From contig JBMNIQ010000007.1 in NCBI GenBank assembly GCA_050951095.1, forward strand, positions 124,001-188,000: a DNA stretch of 64,000 nucleotides. Direction: 5' to 3'. The notes beneath the pieces were generated by a model that had not been told where the DNA came from, made no database searches, and saw nothing but the letters and a program-made list of their open reading frames with translations. The position numbers were made by a program, and so were the translations under genes. Below are positions 54,002 through 62,456 of the stretch, in pieces; the stretch's first letter is position 1; every line of letters begins with the position of its first letter. This DNA is from UMGS1519 sp050951095. GTDB lineage: Bacteria > Actinomycetota > Coriobacteriia > Coriobacteriales > Eggerthellaceae.

Positions 54002-56023
54002 CTACCGGGCACCGCCACCGCCTCCGAAACCGCCTCCGCCGCCGACGGAGAAACCGCCGCCGAAGCCGCCGCCGGACGACGAGAATCCCTCTGCTGCGGA
54101 GGTTGCCGCCTCCACGACGTCGAACGAGTTCTGCACGGCCGCATCGAAGATGTCGAACCCGGGCGTAACCGGGGAACCGTCTATGCCGCCCGTGTACCAG
54201 AAGAACGGCATGTACGAGTAGCCGTCCACGACCATGGCATCTTCGTCGAACAGCTCGGGCATGGTGATCTTCAGCTGCTTGATGACCTGCTCTGCAACGC
54301 CGAACAGGTACGCGTACACCATGAACTCGCCCCACACCTTCACGCCGATCGGCGGCTGCTCGTCCGTGCGCGTAAAGTCGCGCAGCCAGCTGCGCAGCGC
54401 CTTCGAATGCGCCTGCAGCTCCGCGCCCTTGCGCGTGCGGCGCTCCATGAAGCGGGCAAACACGAGCAGGACCAGCACCGTGGGGATGACGGCGATCAAC
54501 GGCAGGAAGTTCACCGTGGCCATGCAGGCGATCACGCCGATGACGCCGTAGACGATGGCGACGAGGTTCATGACCGTGCGGCGACGCGGCCCCTTCGGCT
54601 CGAAGATCTCCGCCTGGAGCGAACGCGCGGTCAGCATGCCCTGCCAGCTCTTCACTTCCTCCGTGAAGTGCTCCGCATGATCTTTCGCATACGTTTGGAT
54701 CTCGGACATCCACAGCGAGTCCTTGCCGCCTGCCACGGTATCGAAGACCAGCTTCATGGCCCGCGTGTCCAGCTCGTCCGTGAGCTTGTCCGCGACGGCG
54801 GGAATGCGCGTCAGGTACATGCCCTCGACATCCTTCTGCCGGCCGAAGACCCCCTTCTGCTGATACGTGCCCTTGTTGATGGCGATAGCGCCCAGCGCGG
54901 ACAGGTGCATGAGCGTGGCCGTCAGGTCGTCCGTGCTTTCCTGGTCGAAGCGCCAGCAGCGGCCCACGACAGCGGGATGAAGGCTCTTATCGGGCACATC
55001 GCGCCAATATTCGTCCTGGAACTCCGGCTTCAGCTCGCGCCCGTGGCGCAGGAACACGAGGATGGCCCAGACGATGAGCGCCAGCGAGATGACGATGAAC
55101 GCGATGATGAACACCAGGCTGCCGATGCGCTGCGCGTTCGCCACGTCCGCCCAGTTCTGCTCTTCCTCCAGGATGGTATCCAGCCCCAGCTCGTCGCCAT
55201 GGTTCTTCTTTGCGGAAGCGTTCAGCTTCGTCAGCCATTCCACCGGGAACACGACGCGCGCTTCGCCGTATTGGCCGCTGGAGATCTTATCCACCTTGTA
55301 GACCACGGTGCCGTCGGAGGCGATGTTCACCGTGCCGTTCAGCGGGCCATGACCCCACGCACGCAGGTTGTCGCCCGCCTGCACCTTCGTGCCGATGGGC
55401 ACCGGCGTATGGATGGTGCACGTCACGTTCTCGGAATCCGCGTCCCAGCCGGATCCGACGTACTTCCAGTAGATCTCGCCCACATCCTCGTACGCGATGG
55501 CCGCCTCATCCACCGTGTAATCGATGGTCACGGTCATATCTTTGTAGTCGGCGTCGCTGAAGAACACGTACAGGCTGGTTCCGGACTTGTCGTAGGACCA
55601 CGCGTCCTTGCCCGGGCCGCCGGACTCGCGCCACGCCGACTGGAACGGAACGGAGCTCAGCTTCTGCGTCTTCGCAGACGACTCCTGGCCGGAATCGTAC
55701 TGCGCGATCTTCACGGAGTTCACGGTGTAGCCGTGGCGGTCCGCCTTGTCCACATCCGACGATTCGAAATTCCAGTACACACAGCTATAGCTGCCGTCGA
55801 ATGAGAAATGGCGCTTCTCCACCACATGCAGGTCGCCGTTCGGCATGACCTCGGCATCGATGTTCACTTCGGGCATGGTGTAGCTTTTCGCCAGCGCCGG
55901 AGTGGGCGCGCATGCCAGCGCGACAAGGGCCGCGAACAGCGCGCAGGCCGCCGCAAGCAGGGGCAAACGCAACGGGAAACGGTGCTCTCGGCACATTATT
56001 TGCGTATTGCCGGTGTTTTGCAT
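54002..56023 (-). CDS. DUF2207 membrane protein with glycine-rich tail
   Basis: 673 residues; AAGGAGGACACCT precedes ATG 56023. A signal peptide ends with ALACAPTPALAKS; a large extracellular beta-rich domain (about residues 45-270) follows, then a helix (LVFIIAFIVISLALIVWAILVFL, about 310-332), a cytoplasmic part, two more helices (YGVIGVIACMATVNF; LIAVIPTVLVLLVFARF), and the tail GFGGGFSVGGGGGFGGGGGAR. This is the standard form of DUF2207 proteins, often found near lemA genes as here; they may act in membrane or cell-surface stress. Confidence 0.88.
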   Translation of the reverse strand: MQNTGNTQIMCREHRFPLRLPLLAAACALFAALVALACAPTPALAKSYTMPEVNIDAEVMPNGDLHVVEKRHFSFDGSYSCVYWNFESSDVDKADRHGYTVNSVKIAQYDSGQESSAKTQKLSSVPFQSAWRESGGPGKDAWSYDKSGTSLYVFFSDADYKDMTVTIDYTVDEAAIAYEDVGEIYWKYVGSGWDADSENVTCTIHTPVPIGTKVQAGDNLRAWGHGPLNGTVNIASDGTVVYKVDKISSGQYGEARVVFPVEWLTKLNASAKKNHGDELGLDTILEEEQNWADVANAQRIGSLVFIIAFIVISLALIVWAILVFLRHGRELKPEFQDEYWRDVPDKSLHPAVVGRCWRFDQESTDDLTATLMHLSALGAIAINKGTYQQKGVFGRQKDVEGMYLTRIPAVADKLTDELDTRAMKLVFDTVAGGKDSLWMSEIQTYAKDHAEHFTEEVKSWQGMLTARSLQAEIFEPKGPRRRTVMNLVAIVYGVIGVIACMATVNFLPLIAVIPTVLVLLVFARFMERRTRKGAELQAHSKALRSWLRDFTRTDEQPPIGVKVWGEFMVYAYLFGVAEQVIKQLKITMPELFDEDAMVVDGYSYMPFFWYTGGIDGSPVTPGFDIFDAAVQNSFDVVEAATSAAEGFSSSGGGFGGGFSVGGGGGFGGGGGAR

Positions 56024-56083
56024 AGGTGTCCTCCTTGCAAGTTCGCGCATCTCACGGTATTATTTCAATTCGCAATTCCGATT

Positions 56084-56174
56084 GGAGAGCTGACCGAGAG
56101 GCCGAAGGTGCTCGCCTGCTAAGCGAGTATACGCCACAAGCGTATCTGGGGTTCGAATCCCCAGCTCTCCGCCA
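56084..56174 (+). tRNA. tRNA-Ser(GCU)
   Basis: GGAGAGCTGACCGAG at the start, anticodon stem CTCGC/GCGAG with loop CTGCTAA (anticodon GCT), a long variable arm (TATACGCCACAAGCGTA), T-arm GGGGTTCGAATCCCC, and acceptor GCTCTCC-G followed by an encoded CCA. Confidence 0.95.
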
Positions 56175-56183
56175 GAACGCAAC

Positions 56184-56220
56184 GGGCTTTCGACCCACGA
56201 GGTCGAAAGCCCTTTTTCTT
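56184..56220 (+). terminator. terminator of tRNA-Ser(GCU)
   Basis: A perfect twelve-base stem, GGGCTTTCGACC (56184-56195) with GGTCGAAAGCCC (56201-56212), followed by TTTTTCTTTG. Confidence 0.92.
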
Positions 56221-56275
56221 TGCATTCCCTCAGCCGAGACGTCCGCTGCGCATTCATGGCAGAACGGGCATGCGA

Positions 56276-56950
56276 CTAGGCGTCCGGCGGCGTCTGCATC
56301 TTGATGCTGGGAGCCGCAGTAGCCTGGTCTACATCAGGCGCCTGCTGCGCAGCCACGCCCGGGATATTCGCCGCATTCGGTGCCGTACCGGCATCCGGCG
56401 TGAACGCTACCGTGGGCGCCGTTGCCGCGGCGGGCGCGGCGGAGAAGCCCGCCTTCTCCTTGAAGCCGAACGGCTTCGCCACCAGCATGCCGGGGAACGT
56501 CTGGATGGCGTTGTTGTACGTCATCACCGTGTCGTTGTAGCTTTGGCGCATGTACGAGATCTTGTCTTCCGTCTCCGTGATCTCGCGCTGCAGCTCCAGG
56601 AAGTTCGTGTTCGCCTTCAGCTCGGGATATGCCTCCGCTACGGCGAACAGGTTCTTCAGGGCATCCGTCAGCATGTTGTCGGCCTGCGCCTGCTCGTCGG
56701 GCGACGATGCGTTCATCACGGCCGTGCGCGCCTTCGTCACGGCCTCGAGCGTGCCGCTCTCATGGGCCGCATAGCCCTTCACGGTCTCGACCAAGTTCGG
56801 AATAAGGTCAAGACGGCGTTGCAGCTGGACGGAGATCTGCGTCCACGCATTGCCTACCCTGTTGCGCAGGCGCACAAGGTTGTTGTACAGGATGATGGCG
56901 ATAACCGCCAGCACCACGACGATGATCAGCACGATGATCAGAGCAGTCAT
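56276..56950 (-). CDS. lemA: LemA family protein
   Basis: 224 residues. One N-terminal helix (LIIVLIIVVVLAVIAIILYNN) followed by the LemA core: LRNRVGNAWTQISVQLQRRLDLIPNLVETVK (core RLDLIPNLVETVKGYA), AHESGTLEAVTKAR, FLELQREITETEDKI and YNNAIQTFPGMLVAKPFGF. The C-terminal tail is alanine- and proline-rich. LemA and DUF2207 often go together; the DUF2207 gene is the next protein gene on the same strand. Confidence 0.92.
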   Translation of the reverse strand: MTALIIVLIIVVVLAVIAIILYNNLVRLRNRVGNAWTQISVQLQRRLDLIPNLVETVKGYAAHESGTLEAVTKARTAVMNASSPDEQAQADNMLTDALKNLFAVAEAYPELKANTNFLELQREITETEDKISYMRQSYNDTVMTYNNAIQTFPGMLVAKPFGFKEKAGFSAAPAAATAPTVAFTPDAGTAPNAANIPGVAAQQAPDVDQATAAPSIKMQTPPDA

Positions 56951-57075
56951 GGCAGCTCCCTTCGCGTCATGCGCCTGTTGAATCCGGCGCGGGTTTTCCT
57001 TACGAAAAATTCTAGCATGAAGCGCTTCTCTCCCCGAAAAGCGCGCAGAAAGTGCGCGCCATGCCGTTCGCGCCC

Positions 57076-57119
57076 GAAAACGAAGAGGGCGCGCAGCCCC
57101 GAGGCCGCACGCCCTTCTC
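57076..57119 (-). terminator. likely terminator of the lactate permease gene
   Basis: GAGGGCGCGC and GCACGCCCTTCTC pair with small mismatches. On the minus strand CTTCGTTTTCG follows, about 75 bases after the permease stop. Confidence 0.5.
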
Positions 57120-57193
57120 TTGCGTCTGCGCCATGCACAGCGCGTACCATGAACCTTACGCCGCCGGACAGCCCGGCCGCGCGAGCGCCTGCA

Positions 57194-58870
57194 CTACGGC
57201 AGGATGAATGCCAGCACGGTGGCCTGCAGGAACACCAGCACGCACAGCGCGATCAGGAAGCCGATGCTCCACGGCAGCACGGAGCGCATGATGTCGCTCT
57301 CGCGTTCGCCCGTTGCACCGGCCGCGATGGCCAGCGACTGCGGGGAGATCATCTTGCCCACAACGCCGCCCATGGTGTTCGATGCCAGGAACAGGTCGGG
57401 CGTGACGGCCGCCAGCGACGGGTTCGAAGCCGCGGCCTGGTACTGCAGGCTGGAGAACAGCGCGTTCGCGGACGTATCGGAGCCGGTGACGGCCGTGCCG
57501 ACCCAGCCGAGGATCGGGGAGATGAGCGCGAACAGCGGACCGGAGGCTGCCAGCGCCTCGCCGATGCTGATGGTCTGCCCGGAGAAGTTCATGACGTACG
57601 CCAGGGACAGCACCAGCACCATGGTCAGCGCCGCGAAGCGCATGTCGTAGAACGTCTTGCCAATCTCGCGCGTGGCCTGCCCCATGGTCATATGGAACTT
57701 GCCGTTGTAGTCGAAGATGGAGTAGATCACGGCCGTGATCAAGCCGGCAACCAGCAGCATGAAGCCGGGGTTCGTGAACCAGTTCAGCGTGTACGACGTG
57801 CCGGGATCCGTTCCCATGGCGTTCAGGATCTGGCCGCCGATGACGGGCCAGGCGAACTTGAAGTTGAACGTTGCCAGCCACGTGCCGATGCCCAGCTTGC
57901 AGACGGCGAACACCACGACCACGATGAGGTACGGCAGCAGGCACATCCACGTGCGGACGGCGGACAGCTTCACCTGCTTGCCCTCTTCCACCGGGGCCAG
58001 GCCGAAGCGCTCGCGCGCCTCGTTCACGTTGCGCGGAGACCAGAACTTCATGAACGCGACGACGCACACCATGGAGACGATGGCGGCGATGACGTCCGTC
58101 AGCTCGAACGCGAAGTAGTTCGAGCACCAATGCTGCACCAGGGCGAACGACAGGCCGGTGACCAGCGCAGGAGGCCAGCAGTCCTTCAGGCCCTTCGTAC
58201 CGTCCAGCACGACCAGCAGCAGGAACGGCACGATGAGCGCGAACAGCGGCGCCTGGAAGCCGACAATGGCGGCAACGTGAGAGGCCACCTGGGCGGACAC
58301 GATGGCGTCGCCGCCGGAGACCACGGAGCCGGCCGTCAGGATGGGCGTGCCGATGGCGCCGTACGCAACGGGCGCCGTGTTCGCGATGAGCACGGCCATG
58401 GCGGCGCGCTTGGGCTTCACGCCCAGCGCCAGTATCATGGTGGCCGTGATGGCGATGGGCGCGCCGAAGCCGGCCAGCGCCTCGAGAAGGCCGCCGAAGC
58501 AGAACGCGATCAGGATGGCCTGGATGCGGATGTCGCCGCCGCCCACCTGGTCGAAGAAGCTGCGCAGGTCCTCGAAGCGGCCGGACACCACGCCCATGCG
58601 GTAGAACCACACGGCCATGATGACGATCCACGCGATGGGGAACGCGCCGTAGCAGGCGCCCTGCAGGGCGGACGAGAGGGCGAAGCCGAACGGCATACCC
58701 CATCCTGCTACTGCCACGATGATGGCAACGACAAGCGCGACCAGGCCCGACACGTGGGCCTTCGCCTTGACGCCCAGCAGCATGATGAAGAATGCCAGAA
58801 GCGGCAAGCAGGCGACCAATGCGGAGGCCGTCAGGTTCCCTCCGATGGGCGCAATGGTTGCTTGGAACAT
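57194..58870 (-). CDS. lctP: L-lactate permease family transporter
   Basis: 558 residues, about 13 hydrophobic helices. Family segments: FCFGGLLEALAGFGAPIAITATMILALG (core LEALAGFGAPIAIT), VLIANTAPVAYGAIGTPI, LGWVGTAVTGSDTSANALFSSLQ (core TGSDTSANALF), and LASNTMGGVVGKMISPQSLAIA (core GGVVGKMISPQSLA). It imports lactate with protons. It should feed lutABC and, further on, citrate synthase. The start region carries an unusual G/C palindrome. Confidence 0.92.
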   Translation of the reverse strand: MFQATIAPIGGNLTASALVACLPLLAFFIMLLGVKAKAHVSGLVALVVAIIVAVAGWGMPFGFALSSALQGACYGAFPIAWIVIMAVWFYRMGVVSGRFEDLRSFFDQVGGGDIRIQAILIAFCFGGLLEALAGFGAPIAITATMILALGVKPKRAAMAVLIANTAPVAYGAIGTPILTAGSVVSGGDAIVSAQVASHVAAIVGFQAPLFALIVPFLLLVVLDGTKGLKDCWPPALVTGLSFALVQHWCSNYFAFELTDVIAAIVSMVCVVAFMKFWSPRNVNEARERFGLAPVEEGKQVKLSAVRTWMCLLPYLIVVVVFAVCKLGIGTWLATFNFKFAWPVIGGQILNAMGTDPGTSYTLNWFTNPGFMLLVAGLITAVIYSIFDYNGKFHMTMGQATREIGKTFYDMRFAALTMVLVLSLAYVMNFSGQTISIGEALAASGPLFALISPILGWVGTAVTGSDTSANALFSSLQYQAAASNPSLAAVTPDLFLASNTMGGVVGKMISPQSLAIAAGATGERESDIMRSVLPWSIGFLIALCVLVFLQATVLAFILP

Positions 58871-58896
58871 AGGTCAGTATCCTTTCCGATAGGTGT

Positions 58897-58928
58897 CGGG
58901 GGGGAATTGTATAGGCAAGACCCCCCCG
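58897..58928 (-). promoter_or_regulatory. G7/C7 palindrome around a candidate -10 ahead of the lactate permease gene
   Basis: CGGGGGGG (58897-58904) pairs perfectly with CCCCCCCG (58921-58928). The 16-base centre, read on the minus strand, contains CTATACAAT, a good -10-like sequence. It could be an operator overlapping the promoter, or a leader hairpin if transcription starts upstream. Confidence 0.5.
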
Positions 58929-58985
58929 CGGTACTCGGAATTTAGATACTAAACGGCAAGCGGCGGCAAGATTTTCGAATTTCGG

Positions 58986-59942
58986 CTACTTGTCGGGGAC
59001 AACGGCTGCCCGCAGGCGGCTGAAGGCCGTCGAACGGGCCCAATAGCCTTTCGCCGATGCCGCCGTGACCATGGCCAGCGCATTCTGATGCGTGTCGCAC
59101 ACGGCGAACGTGGCGGAGCCGCTGCCGCACAGCAGCACGTCCTGCACGCCCGGCTGGGCAGCCGCCCACGTGCGGATATCCGCCAAGACGGGCAGCAGGC
59201 GCTCGGATGCCGGCGCCAGGTTGTTGAACAGCGGGGCATCGGAGGCCGCACGCGCGGCCTCCAGCTGCTTCACAAGGTCCGCCGGCACATCGGCCGGCTC
59301 CTTGTCGAATTCGCGGTACGCCTCGGCCGTGCTCACGCCTTCGGACGGCAGCACCAGCACGACGTTGTCGTGACGCGGCTCCAACATGCGGACGGGCGTG
59401 TCGCCGCGGCCTTCCAGCAGCATGCAGCCGCCGTCGAGGAAGAACGGCACGTCGGCGCCCAGTTCGCGCGCCACACGATGCAGCAGATCCCGGTCGCGCA
59501 CGCCCCAGAGCTCGGCGGCGCCCACCAGCGCCGCAGCGGCATCCGCAGAGCCGCCGCCCAGACCGGCCTGCATGGGGATGTGCTTCTCCAGCAGGAAATG
59601 CAAGCGGCCCTTCCACGGGAAGTCGCAGGCGCGCGCCAGGGCCATGACGGCGTTCACGACCAGGTTCTCATCAAGCTTCAGGTCCGCATCCGGAAGCGCC
59701 TCGTGCCATTCGACCTCTGCCGTGACGGCCAGGCCGCCCTCCTCCGCCTCCTGGCGGTTCTGCTCCTTGACGGGAATAAGCTCCTGCGGCGTTCCCTGGG
59801 GATACGCCACGAACGTCAGCGTGTCGTGCATGCTCAGCGCGTGCATGAGCGACGTTGCGGCATGGTAGCCGTCCGCCTGCTTCGGCCCTATTCCCAGGAA
59901 CAGGTTCACTTTCGCAGGTGCGACCACTTTCACGGTTCTCAT
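58986..59942 (-). CDS. ispE: 4-diphosphocytidyl-2-C-methyl-D-erythritol kinase
   Basis: 318 residues from ATG 59942 (GGAGGTAATCGC). GHMP kinase of the non-mevalonate isoprenoid pathway. Seen: VVAPAKVNLFLGIG with the first active-site lysine, the ATP loop PMQAGLGGGSADAAAALVGA, DVPFFLDGGCMLLEGRGD, and the C-terminal LLCGSGSATFAV. It phosphorylates CDP-methylerythritol. The tRNA adenosine deaminase gene lies just upstream on the same strand, ending 13 bases before this start. Confidence 0.93.
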   Translation of the reverse strand: MRTVKVVAPAKVNLFLGIGPKQADGYHAATSLMHALSMHDTLTFVAYPQGTPQELIPVKEQNRQEAEEGGLAVTAEVEWHEALPDADLKLDENLVVNAVMALARACDFPWKGRLHFLLEKHIPMQAGLGGGSADAAAALVGAAELWGVRDRDLLHRVARELGADVPFFLDGGCMLLEGRGDTPVRMLEPRHDNVVLVLPSEGVSTAEAYREFDKEPADVPADLVKQLEAARAASDAPLFNNLAPASERLLPVLADIRTWAAAQPGVQDVLLCGSGSATFAVCDTHQNALAMVTAASAKGYWARSTAFSRLRAAVVPDK

Positions 59943-59955
59943 GCGATTACCTCCG

Positions 59956-60498
59956 TTATGCCCGCCCGTCGGCTTGTCCCTCTGCAGGCTTGCCATCAGG
60001 GCGTTCCGTATGATTCGGCTGTTCCGATGCAGTGCGCGCGGCCTTCCGCGCCTTGCGGCGGCGGGCGAAGAAATCCTTCAGCAGCTGTGCGCATTCTTGT
60101 TCGAGGATACCGCCCTGCGCCTCGAAAACGTGGTTCAGGCGGTCGTCTTCATGGATGGCATACAGCGTGCCCAGCGCGCCCGCCTTCGGGTCGTAGGCGC
60201 CGAACACGCAGCGGTCTATGCGCGCCTGATGCATCAGTCCGGCGCACATGACGCACGGCTCCAACGTGACATACACGGTGCAGCCCGTCAGGCGCCACGC
60301 CTGCAGCCTCTTCGCCGCTTCGCAGATAGCCGTGAATTCCGCATGTCCCGCCGGATTCCGGGTCTCCTCGCGCGTGTTGCGTGCGCGGGCGATGATCTCC
60401 CCGTCGCGTACCACCACGGCGCCGATGGGCACCTCCCCGGCCTCTCCGGCCAAACGCGCCTGTTCCAGGGCGGCCTGCATGTATCGTTCGTCATCCAT
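59956..60498 (-). CDS. tadA: tRNA-specific adenosine deaminase
   Basis: 180 residues. Converts A34 of tRNA-Arg(ACG) to inosine. Zinc-binding motifs: GHAEFTAICEA and LEPCVMCAGLMHQARI. The start MDDERYMQAALEQARLAGEAGEVPIGAVVV is typical. A hydrophilic tail of about 30 residues (KARKAARTASEQPNHTERPD) is additional. Not related to the pilus ATPase of the same name in the 9-10 kb region. Confidence 0.93.
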   Translation of the reverse strand: MDDERYMQAALEQARLAGEAGEVPIGAVVVRDGEIIARARNTREETRNPAGHAEFTAICEAAKRLQAWRLTGCTVYVTLEPCVMCAGLMHQARIDRCVFGAYDPKAGALGTLYAIHEDDRLNHVFEAQGGILEQECAQLLKDFFARRRKARKAARTASEQPNHTERPDGKPAEGQADGRA

Positions 60499-60579
60499 AC
60501 GGGCAATTATATGCTATCCTGTGCTCCGTTCGGTTCCGTTGCGGCCTGCGCCCGGCGCTGCCGAATAGCGAAACGGCGC

Positions 60580-60667
60580 GGAGGAATGGCCGAGTGGTTG
60601 AAGGCGGCAGTCTTGAAAACTGTTGAGCCGCAAGGTTCCGTGGGTTCGAATCCTACTTCCTCCGCCA
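60580..60667 (+). tRNA. tRNA-Ser(UGA)
   Basis: GGAGGAATGGCCGAGTGGT at the start, anticodon stem CAGT/ACTG with loop CTTGAAA (anticodon TGA), variable arm GTTGAGCCGCAAGGTTCC, T-arm GTGGGTTCGAATCCTAC, acceptor TTCCTCC-G with encoded CCA. Confidence 0.95.
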
Positions 60668-60687
60668 GCACATAGGAAGGCACGCGC

Positions 60688-60798
60688 ATGTTCCAGATCA
60701 CCTCTGCAGGCATCCAGGCGGATTCGAACGTCCTGCTCATTGCGACCATCGTCATCATCGTCTTGATCGTGGTCATCCAGCGCCTCATCCAGAAATAG
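60688..60798 (+). CDS. 36-residue membrane protein just downstream of tRNA-Ser
   Basis: ATG 60688, stop TAG 60796-60798, with GGAAGG ten bases upstream. The product begins MFQITSAGIQADSN, has one hydrophobic helix of about 15 residues rich in isoleucine and valine, and ends QRLIQK. It is only 20 bases after the tRNA, with no terminator between, so both probably lie on one transcript that ends at the hairpin at 60862-60903. Confidence 0.6.
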   Translation: MFQITSAGIQADSNVLLIATIVIIVLIVVIQRLIQK

Positions 60799-60861
60799 CG
60801 CCGTCGGCACGCACCCGCACGCGGGGCGTCCCTTTCACGGCAGCATCCCACAGGCAATGCG

Positions 60862-60905
60862 AAGCCCCGCCATCCGCCGGTTTCCCGGCAGGTGGCGGGG
60901 CTTTC
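60862..60905. terminator. bidirectional terminator before citrate synthase
   Basis: AAGCCCCGCCA (60862-60872) pairs perfectly with TGGCGGGGCTT (60893-60903), the inner loop having a further small stem. It ends the tRNA-Ser transcript on the plus strand and can also end the citrate synthase transcript on the minus strand. Confidence 0.75.
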
Positions 60906-60985
60906 CCTACCTGCATGCGACTTTCACTGCGCCCGGTTCGCGGCACGCCCCGTGCGGCGGCCCGGCGAACCGAGGCTCGAACGCG

Positions 60986-62329
60986 CTATCCGCGCTCCTC
61001 GATGGGCACGTACTCGCGATCCGAGACCGTGGTCTTGTAAGCAGGGCGGATGATGCGCTTGCCGGAGATGATCTCCTCGAAGCGGTGCGCCGCCCAACCG
61101 GCCATGCGGCCGCACGCGAACAGCGGCGTGTAGATGTCCTCGGGGATGCCCATCATGTTGTACACGAAGCCCGTGTACATATCGATGTTCGCGCACATCT
61201 CCTTCTTCGTGCCGCGGACGTCCGCGATGACGGACGGGCTGATGCGCTCGATGGTCTCCAACAGGCGGTACTCGGCCTCGAACTCCGTGCCTTCCGCCAG
61301 CTTGCTGGCGTAGCGCTTGCACAGCACGGCGCGCGGGTCGGACTGCGTGTACACGGCATGGCCCATGCCGTAGATCAGGCCGCTCTTGTCGAAGGCCTCC
61401 TTGCGCGCGATCTTCGCCAGGTAGGCGGCAAGCTCGTCTTCGTTATCCCAATCCTTCACGTTCTGCTTAATCTCCGCCTGCATGGCGCGCACCTTGTGGT
61501 TCGCACCGCCGTGCTTCGCGCCCTTCAGCGAGCCGATGGCGCCGGCGTACGCGGAATACGGGTCCGTGTCGGCCGAGGACAGCACGCGGCAGGCGAACGT
61601 GGAGTTGTTGCCGCCGCCGTGTTCGGCATGCAGCGTCAGCATGACATCCAGCATGCGTGCCTCTTCCGGCGTGAACGAGCGATCCGGGCGCAACATGGAC
61701 AGGATGGTTTCCGCCGTGGACTGGCCGGGGACGAAGCGGTGCATGATCATGGACTCGTGGTCGAACTTCGCGCGCTTCGCGTAATACGACAGCACCATGA
61801 TGCGCGGCAGGCGCGACAGCAGGCTGATGGCCGTGCTGATCTCATGGTCCAGCGAACGGTCCTCGGCGTTCGGGTCATCCGCATACAGGAACAGGATGCA
61901 GCGTGCCAGCGTGTTCATGATGTTGCCGGACGTGGCATGCATGATGACGTTCGACGTGAAGCCGTCGGGCAGCTCGCGCTGGTCGTCGATGGCGGCCACG
62001 AACTCCTCAAGCTGGGACTGCGTGGGCAGGTTGCCGCACATCAGCAGGTACGCGACCTCCTCGTATCCGAAGCGGCCATTGTTGCCGGCGCGGTCCACCA
62101 GGTCGTAGATATTGTAGCCGCGCAGCGTCAGCTTGCCGGGAACGGCCACCTTCTGGCCGTCGGAAAGCATGTAGCCGTGGACGTTCGAGATGTTCGTGAC
62201 GCCCGCGATGACGCCGGTGCCGTCGGCGTTGCGCAGGCCGCGCTTCACATCGAATCGCTTGTAGTAGTCGGGGTCGATGCTATTGACCTTTACGATGTCG
62301 TCGTAGAGCTCCAGGTTCTTTTCCGTCAT
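60986..62329 (-). CDS. gltA: citrate synthase
   Basis: 447 residues. Condenses acetyl-CoA with oxaloacetate (a 2-methylcitrate synthase is the alternative). Family motifs: GKLTLRGYNIYDLV, LHAEHGGGNNSTFACRV with the oxaloacetate-binding histidine, LKGAKHGGANHKVRAM, and GMGHAVYTQSDPRAVL with the second histidine and aspartate. The length matches the longer form seen in Coriobacteria and Clostridia. Single-gene unit followed by a shared terminator. Confidence 0.92.
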   Translation of the reverse strand: MTEKNLELYDDIVKVNSIDPDYYKRFDVKRGLRNADGTGVIAGVTNISNVHGYMLSDGQKVAVPGKLTLRGYNIYDLVDRAGNNGRFGYEEVAYLLMCGNLPTQSQLEEFVAAIDDQRELPDGFTSNVIMHATSGNIMNTLARCILFLYADDPNAEDRSLDHEISTAISLLSRLPRIMVLSYYAKRAKFDHESMIMHRFVPGQSTAETILSMLRPDRSFTPEEARMLDVMLTLHAEHGGGNNSTFACRVLSSADTDPYSAYAGAIGSLKGAKHGGANHKVRAMQAEIKQNVKDWDNEDELAAYLAKIARKEAFDKSGLIYGMGHAVYTQSDPRAVLCKRYASKLAEGTEFEAEYRLLETIERISPSVIADVRGTKKEMCANIDMYTGFVYNMMGIPEDIYTPLFACGRMAGWAAHRFEEIISGKRIIRPAYKTTVSDREYVPIEERG

Positions 62330-62456
62330 GAAACGGCTCCTCTCATAGCGTGAATATTCATTCTACCGTGTATGGCGGGCAGAATGAAGCATCCAGACTG
62401 TTTGAAATGATTTGTTTACGCAACAAGAGGGCGAACCGGCACCCGGCGGGCAGAGC

